Origin: Legionellales bacterium
Lineage (GTDB): Bacteria; Pseudomonadota; Gammaproteobacteria; Comchoanobacterales; Comchoanobacteraceae
Reading direction: 5' to 3'
NCBI GenBank assembly: GCA_018664045.1
Contig: JABJPE010000064.1
Location: 1-32,670, forward strand
Length of the DNA stretch: 32,670 nt
This document shows positions 17,457 to 25,338 of the stretch, one piece after another. The notes under the pieces were generated by a model. The model had not been told where the DNA came from. It was given only the letters and a program-made list of their open reading frames with translations, and made no database searches. Each line of letters opens with the position of its first letter. The stretch's first letter is position 1. A program made the translations under genes and the position numbers.

Positions 17457-18371
17457 ATGTCAATAATTATATCTCCCCTAACAAGCTTTGGCTGTCTTAA
17501 AATTTCTGGAAAAGAAGTTCGGAATTTTATACAAGGCCAGCTAACATGCAATATAGACGAAATATCAGAAAACAGATTATCACTGGCAGCATACTGTAAT
17601 GATAAAGGGAGAATCTCTGCATCTGGTTATATAATAATGCTAGAGGGAGAATATTTTTTTCTAACCCCAAAAAACTTGCTAGCTCATACAGAGCAAAAAT
17701 TCAAACAATATGCTATTTTTTCAAATATAATAGTTAAACAGACTAATGAAATTTTGGCAGTTGCATGTATAAATACTCCAAATAATATAGACCTGCCCAC
17801 AATAGACAGCCAAGTTAATAACATCGAGCCTGGTGTAAAAGCAGCGTGCATTAACAGCGATAACAACTTATTTTTATTCTTTGGTAAGATGGCAAACATG
17901 ATAGAATTTCAAGACAAAATTAACTCTCAAAAAGATGTTGATCTTATGTTAGACATGCATCATTGGGAGCAAGCAAATATAAACTCTGGAATAGTTCATA
18001 TACACCCTGAAACACTTGAAAAGTTAACACCTCACATGATTAATTACCATAAGACCTCAGCAGTTTCATTCGAAAAAGGATGTTATTTAGGGCAAGAGAT
18101 AATCGCCCGAACTGAGCATAGAGGTCGTTCAAAAAGGAAGCTATACAAGTGCGAAATAAATAATAATAACTCAGTAGCAATAGGTGAAAATATAACCACA
18201 AAAAGTGGCGAACAAGCTGGCATGATTGTTGCACTAGGCTCTGTTGAGAAGGACAAGTCGCATGCCTTACTAGTACTAGCTGACCACACAATATCAAGCA
18301 GCCTATTTGTGCAAAACACATCAATTGAAAATTTAACAGTAGTAGCTCAACCTGAAGCAGCAACTCAGTAA
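17457..18371 (+). CDS. ygfZ: Folate-dependent iron-sulfur cluster repair protein YgfZ
   Basis: 304 residues, GcvT-like tetrahydrofolate-binding fold. The YgfZ signature K-G-C-[YF]-x-G-Q-E is intact as KGCYLGQEIIARTEHRG near residue 205, with its essential Cys. N-terminal features also fit: ISGKEVRNFIQGQLTCNI and LAAYCNDKGRI. YgfZ supports some Fe-S enzymes such as MiaB in the cytoplasm. The ATG at 17457 is preceded by GAGAG about eight bases upstream. It ends 17 bases from the end of lysS, head-on. Confidence 0.95.
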   Translation: MSIIISPLTSFGCLKISGKEVRNFIQGQLTCNIDEISENRLSLAAYCNDKGRISASGYIIMLEGEYFFLTPKNLLAHTEQKFKQYAIFSNIIVKQTNEILAVACINTPNNIDLPTIDSQVNNIEPGVKAACINSDNNLFLFFGKMANMIEFQDKINSQKDVDLMLDMHHWEQANINSGIVHIHPETLEKLTPHMINYHKTSAVSFEKGCYLGQEIIARTEHRGRSKRKLYKCEINNNNSVAIGENITTKSGEQAGMIVALGSVEKDKSHALLVLADHTISSSLFVQNTSIENLTVVAQPEAATQ

Positions 18372-18388
18372 TACTTATACCAAACTGA

Positions 18389-19909
18389 TTAATCTTGAGA
18401 TAGAGGCCTTAATAAAGGAAATAATATCACATCTCTAATTGCAGCAGAATCTGTAAGCATCATCACGAAGCGATCTATGCCTATTCCTGCTCCAGCAGCA
18501 GGCGGCATGCCATACTCTAGAGCTTCAACATACTCAGCGTCATACTCCATGGCTTCAACGTCACCAGCAGCGCGCGCTGCAACTTGATCCTTGAATCTTT
18601 TAGCCTGATCTTCTGGGTCATTGAGCTCAGAGAAAATATTCGCCACTTCTTGCCCACCTATAAAAAGCTCACAACGATCAACAATTTCCGAGTTTTCATC
18701 ATTACGACGTGAAAGCGGAGAAACATCTGTTGGGTAGTGCGTTATAAAAGTTGGGTTGACTAGCTTTTTCTCAACAGTTTTTTCAAATATTTCAAGTTGT
18801 ACTGCACCTAAGCCCATAGATGAAATGACATCTATTCCAAGTTTTTTAGCTAGACTTTTAGCCGCTTCAAGACTACAAATATCTGATTCATTTATATCAC
18901 TATTATAATGCAAAATAGAGTCTTGCATGCTAATCCTGGTAAATGGAGCTGAAAAATCTATTTCCATGCCATTAAAAGGAAGAACATCTTTAGCAACAAC
19001 TGTTTTAACAACATGCTGCATCATGCTCTCAGTAAAATCCATGAAGTCATTATAGTCTGCATATGCCTGATAAAATTCTAACATAGTAAATTCAGGGTTA
19101 TGCCTAGTTGACAACCCTTCATTACGAAAGTTTCTATTTATTTCAAAAACTCTATCCATCCCACCCACAATTAGCCTCTTTAAAAAAAGCTCGGGAGCAA
19201 TCCTCATGAAAAGAGGAATATCTAAAGCGTTATGATGAGTTGTAAATGGACGGGCTGCTGCTCCTCCTGCAATTGAGTGCATCATTGGCGTTTCCACTTC
19301 CAGGAAACGAGCCTGCGTTAAATAATTCCTAATAGCAGCAACTGCATTTGCCCTAACGGTAAAAACATCTCGAGTTTCTTGGTTGGCGATAAGATCTAGG
19401 TATCGCTGACGATAACAAATTTCTTTTTCGCACAGACCATGATATTTATCAGGCATAGGCCTTAATGCTTTTGTTATTAGTTTTATTTGCTTAGCATGAA
19501 CAGTAATTTCATTAGTTTTTGTTCTAAACAATGTACCTGATACATAAATAATATCACCTAAATCCCAAGATTTGAAAGCATCATATACACCTTCATCTAA
19601 ATCATTACCTCTTATATAAATCTGTATTTTACCAGTAAAGTCCTGCATATGAACAAAACTAGCCTTACCCATAATTCTTCTATTCATCACTCTACCACAA
19701 AGGCTGGCACTTACTTCCATACCTGCTAACTCTTCTTTGTTTTTATTAGCTAGAGTTTTTAGTATATCTCCAGCAAAATCGCTAGGCTTTATATTATTTG
19801 GGTATGCGTTGCCTTCTTTTCTCAGATGATCAAGTTTAGACTTGCGCATTGCAACCTGATCATGATAGTCAAACTCTTGTTCATTTCCTGTATTTACTTG
19901 GTCTGTCAT
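18389..19909 (-). CDS. lysS: Lysyl-tRNA synthetase, class II
   Basis: 506 residues, as in E. coli LysS. An N-terminal OB-fold anticodon-binding domain (CGRVMNRRIMGKASFVHMQD) precedes the class II catalytic core. Motif 2 reads FRNEGLSTRHNPEFTMLEFY and motif 3 is GIGIDRFVMMLT followed by IRDVILFPLLR. The ATG at 19909 follows the prfB stop by one base, and GGGAG within the prfB end gives its ribosome site, so the pair is an operon as in E. coli. A tRNA-Lys gene lies just upstream of prfB on the same strand. Confidence 0.98.
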   Translation of the reverse strand: MTDQVNTGNEQEFDYHDQVAMRKSKLDHLRKEGNAYPNNIKPSDFAGDILKTLANKNKEELAGMEVSASLCGRVMNRRIMGKASFVHMQDFTGKIQIYIRGNDLDEGVYDAFKSWDLGDIIYVSGTLFRTKTNEITVHAKQIKLITKALRPMPDKYHGLCEKEICYRQRYLDLIANQETRDVFTVRANAVAAIRNYLTQARFLEVETPMMHSIAGGAAARPFTTHHNALDIPLFMRIAPELFLKRLIVGGMDRVFEINRNFRNEGLSTRHNPEFTMLEFYQAYADYNDFMDFTESMMQHVVKTVVAKDVLPFNGMEIDFSAPFTRISMQDSILHYNSDINESDICSLEAAKSLAKKLGIDVISSMGLGAVQLEIFEKTVEKKLVNPTFITHYPTDVSPLSRRNDENSEIVDRCELFIGGQEVANIFSELNDPEDQAKRFKDQVAARAAGDVEAMEYDAEYVEALEYGMPPAAGAGIGIDRFVMMLTDSAAIRDVILFPLLRPLSQD

Positions 19910-19910
19910 G

Positions 19911-21024
19911 TTATTTGCTCCCGCTTTTTTTTGAAGACGCCATCAGGCATGCTTCTATAAACTTATCAAGATCACCATCTAAAACTGCTTGGGTATTAGA
20001 GCTTTCAACCCCAGTACGCAAGTCTTTTATTCTTGAATCATCAAGAACATATGATCTAATTTGATTGCCCCAACTTATATCTGATTTTTCACTCTCTAAC
20101 TTTTGCTTATCTTCATTTCGTTTCTCCATCTCAAACTGATAGAGCTTACCTCTAATTTGTTTCATGGCATGTGCTTTATTTTTATGCTGAGATCTATCTG
20201 ATTGGCATTGCACAACCAATCCTGTTGGAAGATGTGTAATTCTAATTGCAGAATCTGTTGTATTAACGTGCTGGCCACCTGCCCCACTTGATCTATAAGT
20301 ATCTATCCTAAGATCAGATGGATTAAGATCGATATCTACATGATCATCAATTTCTGCTGTAATAAATACAGAGGCGAATGAAGTGTGACGTCGATTACCA
20401 CTATCGAATGGAGACTTTCTAACCAGTCTATGCACTCCAGTCTCAGTCCTAAGCAAACCATAAGCATAGTCACCCTTAACAAAAATTGTACAAGATTTAA
20501 TTCCTGCCACATCACCTGCTGATGTATCTACAATTTCAGCTTTAAATTTTTTATTGTCTGACCATTTTATATACATTCGCTGCAGCATTTCAGCCCAATC
20601 CTGGGCTTCAGTACCACCAGAACCAGCCTGAATTTCTATAAATGCGTTATTTTTATCATTTGGGTTGTTGAACATGCGCCTCAGCTCAAGAGCCTCTATG
20701 CGTGCTACAACTTTTTTATAATCAGCAAGAATGATATCTAACTGATCCTTATCACCCTCTTCTTCAGCCAAAGGATACAATTCAATCACAAAATCTATGT
20801 CGCTCTGAATTTGTTCTAATTCAGCAAGCTGGCTTTCTAACGTTGATTTTTCTTTTAAAATTTGTTTTGACAGGCTTTGATTTTGCCATATATCTGGTTG
20901 CTCAAGCTGTCGCTCTAACTCTATTACTTTTGTTTTTTTAGAATCAAAGTCAAAGAAACCTCCTTAGCTCTTCAAAACGAGTTCTATATGACTTGGCTTC
21001 TTGTAGTATATTTATATCTAGCAT
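19911..21024 (-). CDS. prfB: Peptide chain release factor 2, expressed by +1 programmed frameshift
   Basis: RF2 releases peptides at UGA and UAA. The gene starts at ATG 21024; after 24 codons (ending ELRRFL) there is an in-frame TGA at 20952-20950. A +1 shift on CTT continues at GAC 20951 into the main frame (DFDSKKTKVIELERQLEQPD), giving about 370 residues, like the 365 of E. coli. The long uninterrupted frame alone begins only at 20789 and lacks the true N-terminus. Conserved parts include the GGQ motif in YRSSGAGGQHVNTTDSAIRI and the region before lysS. No Shine-Dalgarno lies in the 18 bases between the upstream tRNA-Lys and the ATG. Confidence 0.97.
20949..20964 (-). promoter_or_regulatory. 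prfB autoregulatory +1 frameshift site
   Basis: Read on the minus strand the site is AGG AGG TTT CTT TGA C. It has the internal Shine-Dalgarno-like AGGAGG (20964-20959), the three-base spacer, the slippery CTT and the poor-context UGA-C stop that define the bacterial RF2 site; E. coli has AGG GGG TAT CTT TGA C. When RF2 is scarce, UGA is read slowly and the ribosome slips +1, restoring RF2. Confidence 0.97.
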
Positions 21025-21042
21025 AGTTATATTTGAAGTAGA

Positions 21043-21118
21043 TGGTGGGTCGTGTGCGATTCGAACGCACGACCAGCGGGTTAAAAGCCCGATGCTCTAC
21101 CAGCTGAGCTAACGACCC
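21043..21118 (-). tRNA. tRNA-Lys (anticodon UUU)
   Basis: 76 bases with encoded CCA. Acceptor GGGTCGT/ACGACCC is the same as in E. coli tRNA-Lys; the anticodon loop is CTTTTAA on TCGGG/CCCGC (the outermost pair is a T-C mismatch); the T arm is GTGCG/CGCAC around TTCGAAT. It lies 18 bases upstream of prfB and two genes upstream of lysS, all on the same strand, so tRNA, RF2 and LysRS may be one transcript. Confidence 0.97.
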
Positions 21119-21147
21119 ATCCTAACAACGACCTACATATTAATAGT

Positions 21148-21180
21148 AATTAGAAAAAAGAGCAAGTACTTTTTCTAATT
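21148..21180 (-). terminator. Hairpin at the end of the tol-pal operon
   Basis: A perfect 11-base-pair inverted repeat (AATTAGAAAAA / TTTTTCTAATT) with an 11-base loop starts ten bases after the cpoB stop. On the minus strand the descending arm begins with six T's, so it could act as an intrinsic terminator between cpoB and tRNA-Lys, though no separate T-tract follows the stem. It is symmetric and could work both ways. Confidence 0.5.
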
Positions 21181-21189
21181 TCACTTAAC

Positions 21190-21969
21190 TTATAAGCTTC
21201 CTAGTTGTATTTTTGCCATTCTTGCAGCAGTGGTATTTGGATATTTTTTCTCCAAAACCATAACTAGCTCACGAGCTTTATCTGTATTTTTCATATTAAC
21301 ATAAACCATAGCTAACTTTAGAATTGCATCTGGTGTTTTATTATTCTCCGTAGAATTTTCAATTACATGTTTTAAATTTGATTCAGCTAATGAATATTCA
21401 CCTTGTAGTAGGTAAATTTCACCTAACCAGTAATGTGCATTTGGAGCATATTTACCTTCTGGATAATCAGTTAGAAACTCGTTAAAAAGTCTTAAAGATT
21501 TACCGTAGTCCCTACTTTTTAGGTAAGTAAATGCTGTTTGATAAGCTTCTATCTCGGCATTATTTTTAGATTCAGTAGAGGCTACCAAAGCCACTTTAGC
21601 ACCATTTTCACTTAACCCAACCGTTGTATTAGCAATATTTTTTTTAGTGTAGGCATCCGCAAGTTGCATTTTTAGGCTCTCTATCTCATGTGACTGCACA
21701 TCCATAATGCCTCGTAGGTTTTGAAGATCTTGCTGAACTTGATCAATCCTTTCTATGTAATTTTGCTGCTGGAAATTAGTTAATTGCTTGCTTAAAATTC
21801 CCAATTGGTCCTCAACGCTAATAGAATCAGGCTGAACTGTACCATCTATCACGGCCACATCTGTATCTGTTGCATTATTTACAACACTTTCTGAGCTAAA
21901 ATCATCAGCTAAACTTATATACGGTACAACAAAACTTAGTATAAAAGCATGTTTAAACTTGTGTTTCAT
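21190..21969 (-). CDS. cpoB: Cell division coordinator CpoB (YbgF)
   Basis: Periplasmic partner of TolA that links cell-wall synthesis to outer-membrane constriction. 259 residues: a signal peptide (MKHKFKHAFILSFVVPYISLA), an N-terminal coiled coil (SVEDQLGILSKQLTNFQQQ onward), and a C-terminal block of three TPR motifs (AYQTAFTYLKSRDYGKSLRL; NAHYWLGEIYLLQGEYSLAE; ILKLAMVYVNMKNTDKAREL) as in YbgF. It lies two bases after pal and is the last gene of the tol cluster. GAGG lies ten bases before the ATG. Signal peptide cleavage is probably after SLA. Confidence 0.95.
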   Translation of the reverse strand: MKHKFKHAFILSFVVPYISLADDFSSESVVNNATDTDVAVIDGTVQPDSISVEDQLGILSKQLTNFQQQNYIERIDQVQQDLQNLRGIMDVQSHEIESLKMQLADAYTKKNIANTTVGLSENGAKVALVASTESKNNAEIEAYQTAFTYLKSRDYGKSLRLFNEFLTDYPEGKYAPNAHYWLGEIYLLQGEYSLAESNLKHVIENSTENNKTPDAILKLAMVYVNMKNTDKARELVMVLEKKYPNTTAARMAKIQLGSL

Positions 21970-21971
21970 AT

Positions 21972-22517
21972 CTATGCATCCTCATAAAAAATTTCAACGC
22001 GCCTATTTTTTGACCAGGCTGTTGGGTTATGCCCATAAACCAAAGGCTTCTCTTTACCATAACTCACTATCATGATCTTTTGTTTTGATAATCCATACTG
22101 CTCAAAATAAGATGCGACTGCCTCAGCTCTTTTCCAACCAAGAGAAACATTATACTCTCGACTTCCTCTTTCATCAGCATGGCCTGCTATCCTTAACACG
22201 TAATTATTTTTAGAATTAATATAAGCTGTCTGTGATTTAATCTTATCCAAATACTCAAAATCAACAGAAGATTTATCAAATCCAAAATTATACACCTCTA
22301 CCACCTTTTGACTCTGTTCTTTTTTCCAGGACAAACCTTTATTTTCATGGCTAGTATCAGGTACAACATCATTTAACGCATGCACTTTAACATCATTATT
22401 GTAAAGATCATCATTCCAGTTTGTGAACGAATTATTTAACTTATTTACAAATTCATTATTATTACTACATGAACTCACCAGGACAAAAAACAACATAAAA
22501 AAAACTTTTCTTAACAT
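21972..22517 (-). CDS. pal: Peptidoglycan-associated lipoprotein Pal
   Basis: Outer-membrane lipoprotein that binds peptidoglycan and TolB. From the ATG at 22517, chosen because AGGAA lies six bases upstream whereas ATG 22523 directly abuts it, the signal peptide ends in the lipobox VSSC. The C-terminal OmpA-like domain has the diaminopimelate-binding pattern GHADERGSREYNVSLGWKRA and NRRVEIF. About 181 residues, usual for Pal. The tolB stop TAG forms part of its ribosome site, so the two are tightly linked. Confidence 0.96.
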   Translation of the reverse strand: MLRKVFFMLFFVLVSSCSNNNEFVNKLNNSFTNWNDDLYNNDVKVHALNDVVPDTSHENKGLSWKKEQSQKVVEVYNFGFDKSSVDFEYLDKIKSQTAYINSKNNYVLRIAGHADERGSREYNVSLGWKRAEAVASYFEQYGLSKQKIMIVSYGKEKPLVYGHNPTAWSKNRRVEIFYEDA

Positions 22518-22526
22518 AATCATTTC

Positions 22527-23858
22527 CTATATTTTAGTTTCATCCAATAAAAAAGATTCTCTTTTATTATGCATAAATGGTGACCAAGAAGGTTCCTGAA
22601 CACTACCGTTAACTGCAGGCAAACGCCAATGTATATTTCCATCTAAAGACACAAAGCCAAGTACTCCACGAGAACCATACTTACTTGCATAAACAACAAT
22701 TCTACCGTTAGGAGATATGTCAGGAGACTCCTCAGAGCCATTGCGTGATATTATTTTCATAGTCCCCTTGTGTAAATCCTGAGATGCCAGAGAGAACAAA
22801 CCACCTTCTCTATGCATGAAAACCAAATATTTCAAGTCTGGTGACAATACAGGGCTTGCATTGTAATCACCTTTAAAAGTAACTCTATCAGCAATCTTAC
22901 TAGCGACATTATACTTATAAATTTGCGGCTTGCCCCCACGGTTAGAAGTAAAATATAAAGAATCACCATCACTAGACCATTCTGGCTCAGTATCTATAGA
23001 ATAACCATCCGTAAGTGGACTCACATTTTTAGTTTCCAAATCAACAGCGTGAACCTTAGTAAAACCTGCATCAGACAAAACCACAGCCAAAGTCAGGTCA
23101 TCTTTAGACCAACTTGGTGAACCATTAACGCCATTAATATCAGATATTTTTTCTCGATGTCCTGTAGCTATATTTTGAACAAAAACACTAGATTTTTTAC
23201 CTTCAAAAGAAACATAAGCAAGTTTAGAACCATCATTAGACCAGCTTGGTGACATTATAGGCTCATAACTTTCCAGTATAGAGGTTGAATCTGAGCCATC
23301 ATAACTTGAAATTTCAAGGCTGTATATTGATCCCATGCCAGGTCGTTTTTTATGCACTACATAAGCTAGCTTGGTATTAAAAACGCCATCGTCCCCGGTT
23401 ATATACTTATAAAGATCATCCGCACAAACATGAGCAAAATCTTTAGAGTCGGCTTCATTAAACTTATAACGGGTAACTACCTTTGGCCTAGTAAAATCCA
23501 CATTATTATCTATCATTAGATCGTAAAATAATAACGTAGCAGTGTAGCTTCCACCATCATCACTCTTAATACGTAAAAAGCCAACGTAAGTAATGCCGTT
23601 TTTTTGAATTTGAGATATTTTATCCATGCTAGGTATAAATGGATCACCTTGACTTACTTTAAATTCACCGCTTAACGATAGATCTCTCGCTATAGCTTTG
23701 TTTAACTTTTCTGCTACAGCATGCTCCTCATATGATGAGTCTCCGCCAACACTAAACATAACAGGCATGCTACCATAGATACCTTGAGTCAACTCCAAAT
23801 TTAAAGCAGCATAAGTTACATTTATAAAAAAAACAGTTATTAGCAATAATTTCTTAAT
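22527..23858 (-). CDS. tolB: Tol-Pal system protein TolB
   Basis: Periplasmic beta-propeller protein that binds Pal and the OmpA-like proteins. The C-terminal part shows the WD-like TolB repeats PSWSNDGSKLAYVSFE, SPSWSKDDLTLAVVLS, EPEWSSDGDSLYFTSNRGG and SPDISPNGRIVVYAS. No ATG or GTG opens the frame. A TAG lies at 23873-23871, followed by AGGAG (23872-23868) and, nine bases on, ATT AAG AAA TTA TTG, which would give a normal signal peptide (M)KKLLLITVFFINVTYA. The start is therefore put at the ATT (23858); ATC (23861, six bases from the site) is an alternative. The TTG at 23846 is 21 bases from the site and would shorten the signal peptide. About 443 residues. Confidence 0.95.
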   Translation of the reverse strand: MKKLLLITVFFINVTYAALNLELTQGIYGSMPVMFSVGGDSSYEEHAVAEKLNKAIARDLSLSGEFKVSQGDPFIPSMDKISQIQKNGITYVGFLRIKSDDGGSYTATLLFYDLMIDNNVDFTRPKVVTRYKFNEADSKDFAHVCADDLYKYITGDDGVFNTKLAYVVHKKRPGMGSIYSLEISSYDGSDSTSILESYEPIMSPSWSNDGSKLAYVSFEGKKSSVFVQNIATGHREKISDINGVNGSPSWSKDDLTLAVVLSDAGFTKVHAVDLETKNVSPLTDGYSIDTEPEWSSDGDSLYFTSNRGGKPQIYKYNVASKIADRVTFKGDYNASPVLSPDLKYLVFMHREGGLFSLASQDLHKGTMKIISRNGSEESPDISPNGRIVVYASKYGSRGVLGFVSLDGNIHWRLPAVNGSVQEPSWSPFMHNKRESFLLDETKI

Positions 23859-23872
23859 GATTCCAAACTCCT
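23856..23872 (-). promoter_or_regulatory. tolB ribosome site with non-AUG start
   Basis: AGGAG at 23872-23868 overlaps an in-frame TAG; the following codons are GAG TTT GGA ATC ATT AAG. AUU at 23858 (nine bases away) or AUC at 23861 (six bases) are the only start-like codons at normal distance. AUU starts are known for infC and pcnB in E. coli and keep expression low or tie it to IF3. Confidence 0.6.
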
Positions 23873-24173
23873 ATAGAATAACTCTTTGTGCAGGCAGAGA
23901 CCTTATAATTGGCAATGAATATTGCTGACCATAATTAAACTTATTTTTTTCACTAATATCTGAATACTTTTCAAAAAATTGTTTGCGACATTTATTGGAA
24001 GGACTGTTACTAACATCATTTGTACCAGTTTCGCTCCAACGCTCACACGAAGAAGAATTAGTCAATCCGCTGTTAGTGGAATTATTATTTAGCTCTTGTG
24101 CAAACGACAAACTAGATAAAGTAGAAGTTGATAATAACGTCATCCAAACTAAACCTATATATCTTTTTTTCAA
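23871..24173 (-). CDS. Small secreted orphan protein inserted between tolA and tolB
   Basis: About 100 residues from a TTG at 24173. That start is preferred over an upstream TTG at 24200 because GAGG lies eight bases before it and it gives a clean signal peptide (M)KKRYIGLVWMTLLSTSTLS...SFA. The mature part is small, Asn/Ser-rich and hydrophilic, with only two cysteines (SSSCERW and NKCRKQF, about 20 apart) that could form one disulfide. It ends right before the tolB ribosome site, so it is cotranscribed with tolB. I do not recognise the family. The operon position suggests a Tol-Pal-related envelope role, which is inference. Confidence 0.6.
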   Translation of the reverse strand: MKKRYIGLVWMTLLSTSTLSSLSFAQELNNNSTNSGLTNSSSCERWSETGTNDVSNSPSNKCRKQFFEKYSDISEKNKFNYGQQYSLPIIRSLPAQRVIL

Positions 24174-24280
24174 ACCCCAACCCTCACACGTAAATATCAA
24201 TATAATTGTAACAAATTTTTCTCATAAAGGAAGCATTATCGACCAATAGAATTACTAATATATTTTAAGTGAATAGATCT

Positions 24281-24318
24281 GCAGTATAACGCCGATTAAT
24301 TAACAAAAGCAGTATAAC
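24281..24318. repeat. Ten-base direct repeat GCAGTATAAC
   Basis: GCAGTATAAC occurs at 24281-24290 and again at 24309-24318, 28 bases apart, in the spacer between the small secreted gene and the REP-like repeats. Each copy contains a -10-like TATAAC on the plus strand. It could be a protein-binding site or chance. Confidence 0.35.
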
Positions 24319-24378
24319 TTTTTAAAAACACTATCAAGGATGTAGTGAACTATATTATTCGTGAACACACATTAAAAA

Positions 24379-24542
24379 TGGATTGCGACGTCGCTGCGCT
24401 CCTCGCAATGACGGGGGTGTGGCACAAGCTTACTAGGAGCGGCGTAATAACTGGGATGACTGGATTGCGACGTCGCTGCGCTCCTCGCAATGACCGGTTG
24501 GGGCACAAGATTACTAGGAGCAGCGCAATGACGGGGCATGGG
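24379..24542. repeat. Two tandem copies of an 82-base REP-like palindromic unit
   Basis: An identical 34-base block occurs at 24379-24412 and 24461-24494. It is a hairpin: ATTGCGA and TCGCAAT arms enclose a GC-rich loop containing the palindrome GCGACGTCGC. Each block is followed by a second shared segment (GGCACAAG-TTACTAGGAGC-GCG with single-base differences), so the whole 82-base unit is duplicated, and the second copy is followed by a third half-site GCGCAATGACGGGG near 24532. The block is far more GC-rich than the surroundings. It behaves like an extragenic palindrome placed at the 3' side of tolA; reading frames through it are artefacts. Confidence 0.85.
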
Positions 24543-24632
24543 ACGCCAGACTCATCTCAACGACAAAAAAGGCATTAACAATCAAGAATATAACACCAAA
24601 ATCTTTAATTTTTATATTATAAAGCTACCAGA

Positions 24633-25319
24633 TCATATATTTTCAGGCGACAGCGTAAGTATTATTTCTTGGAATTTACGTGACAGTGAATAATCTACTG
24701 GCATTGGTAAGGGACTGGACCTTGTCACTGCATTTATAGCTGACCTATCAAAAGATCCATTACCACTAGATGCCAACATATCAACGCTCAACACTTTTCC
24801 TTTTATATCTAGCTTTATTAGAACCTTACAATGCAAATCGCCACTCATTCCTATTGGAATTTGCCAGTTAGAACCAATTGCATGCTTGATTTTCAAGCTA
24901 AGGCGCCTAGCTTCTGCAGCCAGAAATTCCTGATACTGCCTATCTTCATTTTCAACAGCATCATTTAGCATAACCATCATTTTATCTTCGGAAATTCTAG
25001 GCGTATTTTTGACTGGTTTTTTAGTTTCATAATTCTTTGCAGTGTTTTTTATTTCTTTTTTGGGGATATCCTTGTGAGGTTTGACAGTTTTTTTCGGCAC
25101 TTTTAATTTTTTAGCTTTTACCGTCTTAATTTTAACCGGCTCTGGCTTTATTATTGCATTTAGCGTTTCTTTTGAAACTAGCTTTGCCTGTATTATATTT
25201 CCTTTTAATAGCGGTTCATTTAGGCTTAATTCATGGGTTTTATTCAGCATGAAGAGCATTAGCAAAACATGAATTGACAAAGAACATATATATGGTAGTT
25301 TCACATACTTAGAGTGCAT
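24633..25319 (-). CDS. tolA: Tol-Pal system protein TolA
   Basis: Inner-membrane protein that spans the periplasm to TolB/Pal. About 228 residues from ATG 25319 (AGGT eight bases upstream). One membrane helix at about 10-26, a short Lys/Pro-rich linker (KTVKAKKLKVPKKTVKPHKD...) instead of the very long helical domain of E. coli TolA, and a C-terminal TolA domain III with LSLKIKHAIGSNWQIP, CKVLIKLDIKGKVLSVDML, SSGNGSFDRSAINAV and the closing EIILTLSPE. It follows xthA by about 20 bases. tolQ and tolR, normally directly upstream, are absent here. A 459-base gap with repeats separates it from the small gene and tolB. Confidence 0.93.
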   Translation of the reverse strand: MHSKYVKLPYICSLSIHVLLMLFMLNKTHELSLNEPLLKGNIIQAKLVSKETLNAIIKPEPVKIKTVKAKKLKVPKKTVKPHKDIPKKEIKNTAKNYETKKPVKNTPRISEDKMMVMLNDAVENEDRQYQEFLAAEARRLSLKIKHAIGSNWQIPIGMSGDLHCKVLIKLDIKGKVLSVDMLASSGNGSFDRSAINAVTRSSPLPMPVDYSLSRKFQEIILTLSPENI

Positions 25320-25338
25320 AAACATTTACCTACAAAAA

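Noticed and set aside
18040-18363. Two minus-strand ORFs within ygfZ
   Set aside because: They lie entirely opposite the conserved YgfZ signature region and have no independent support.
20789-21024. Separate small gene upstream of prfB
   Set aside because: It is the true N-terminal part of RF2 joined by the +1 frameshift.
24379-24542. CRISPR-like array
   Set aside because: Only two copies, and the 48-base stretches between them are themselves similar; the block is an internal palindrome. This is a tandem duplicated REP-like unit.
24345-24578. 77-aa plus-strand ORF across the repeats
   Set aside because: It reads straight through both copies of the REP-like unit (peptides such as DCDVAALLAMTG are typical repeat translations), with no ribosome site or family.
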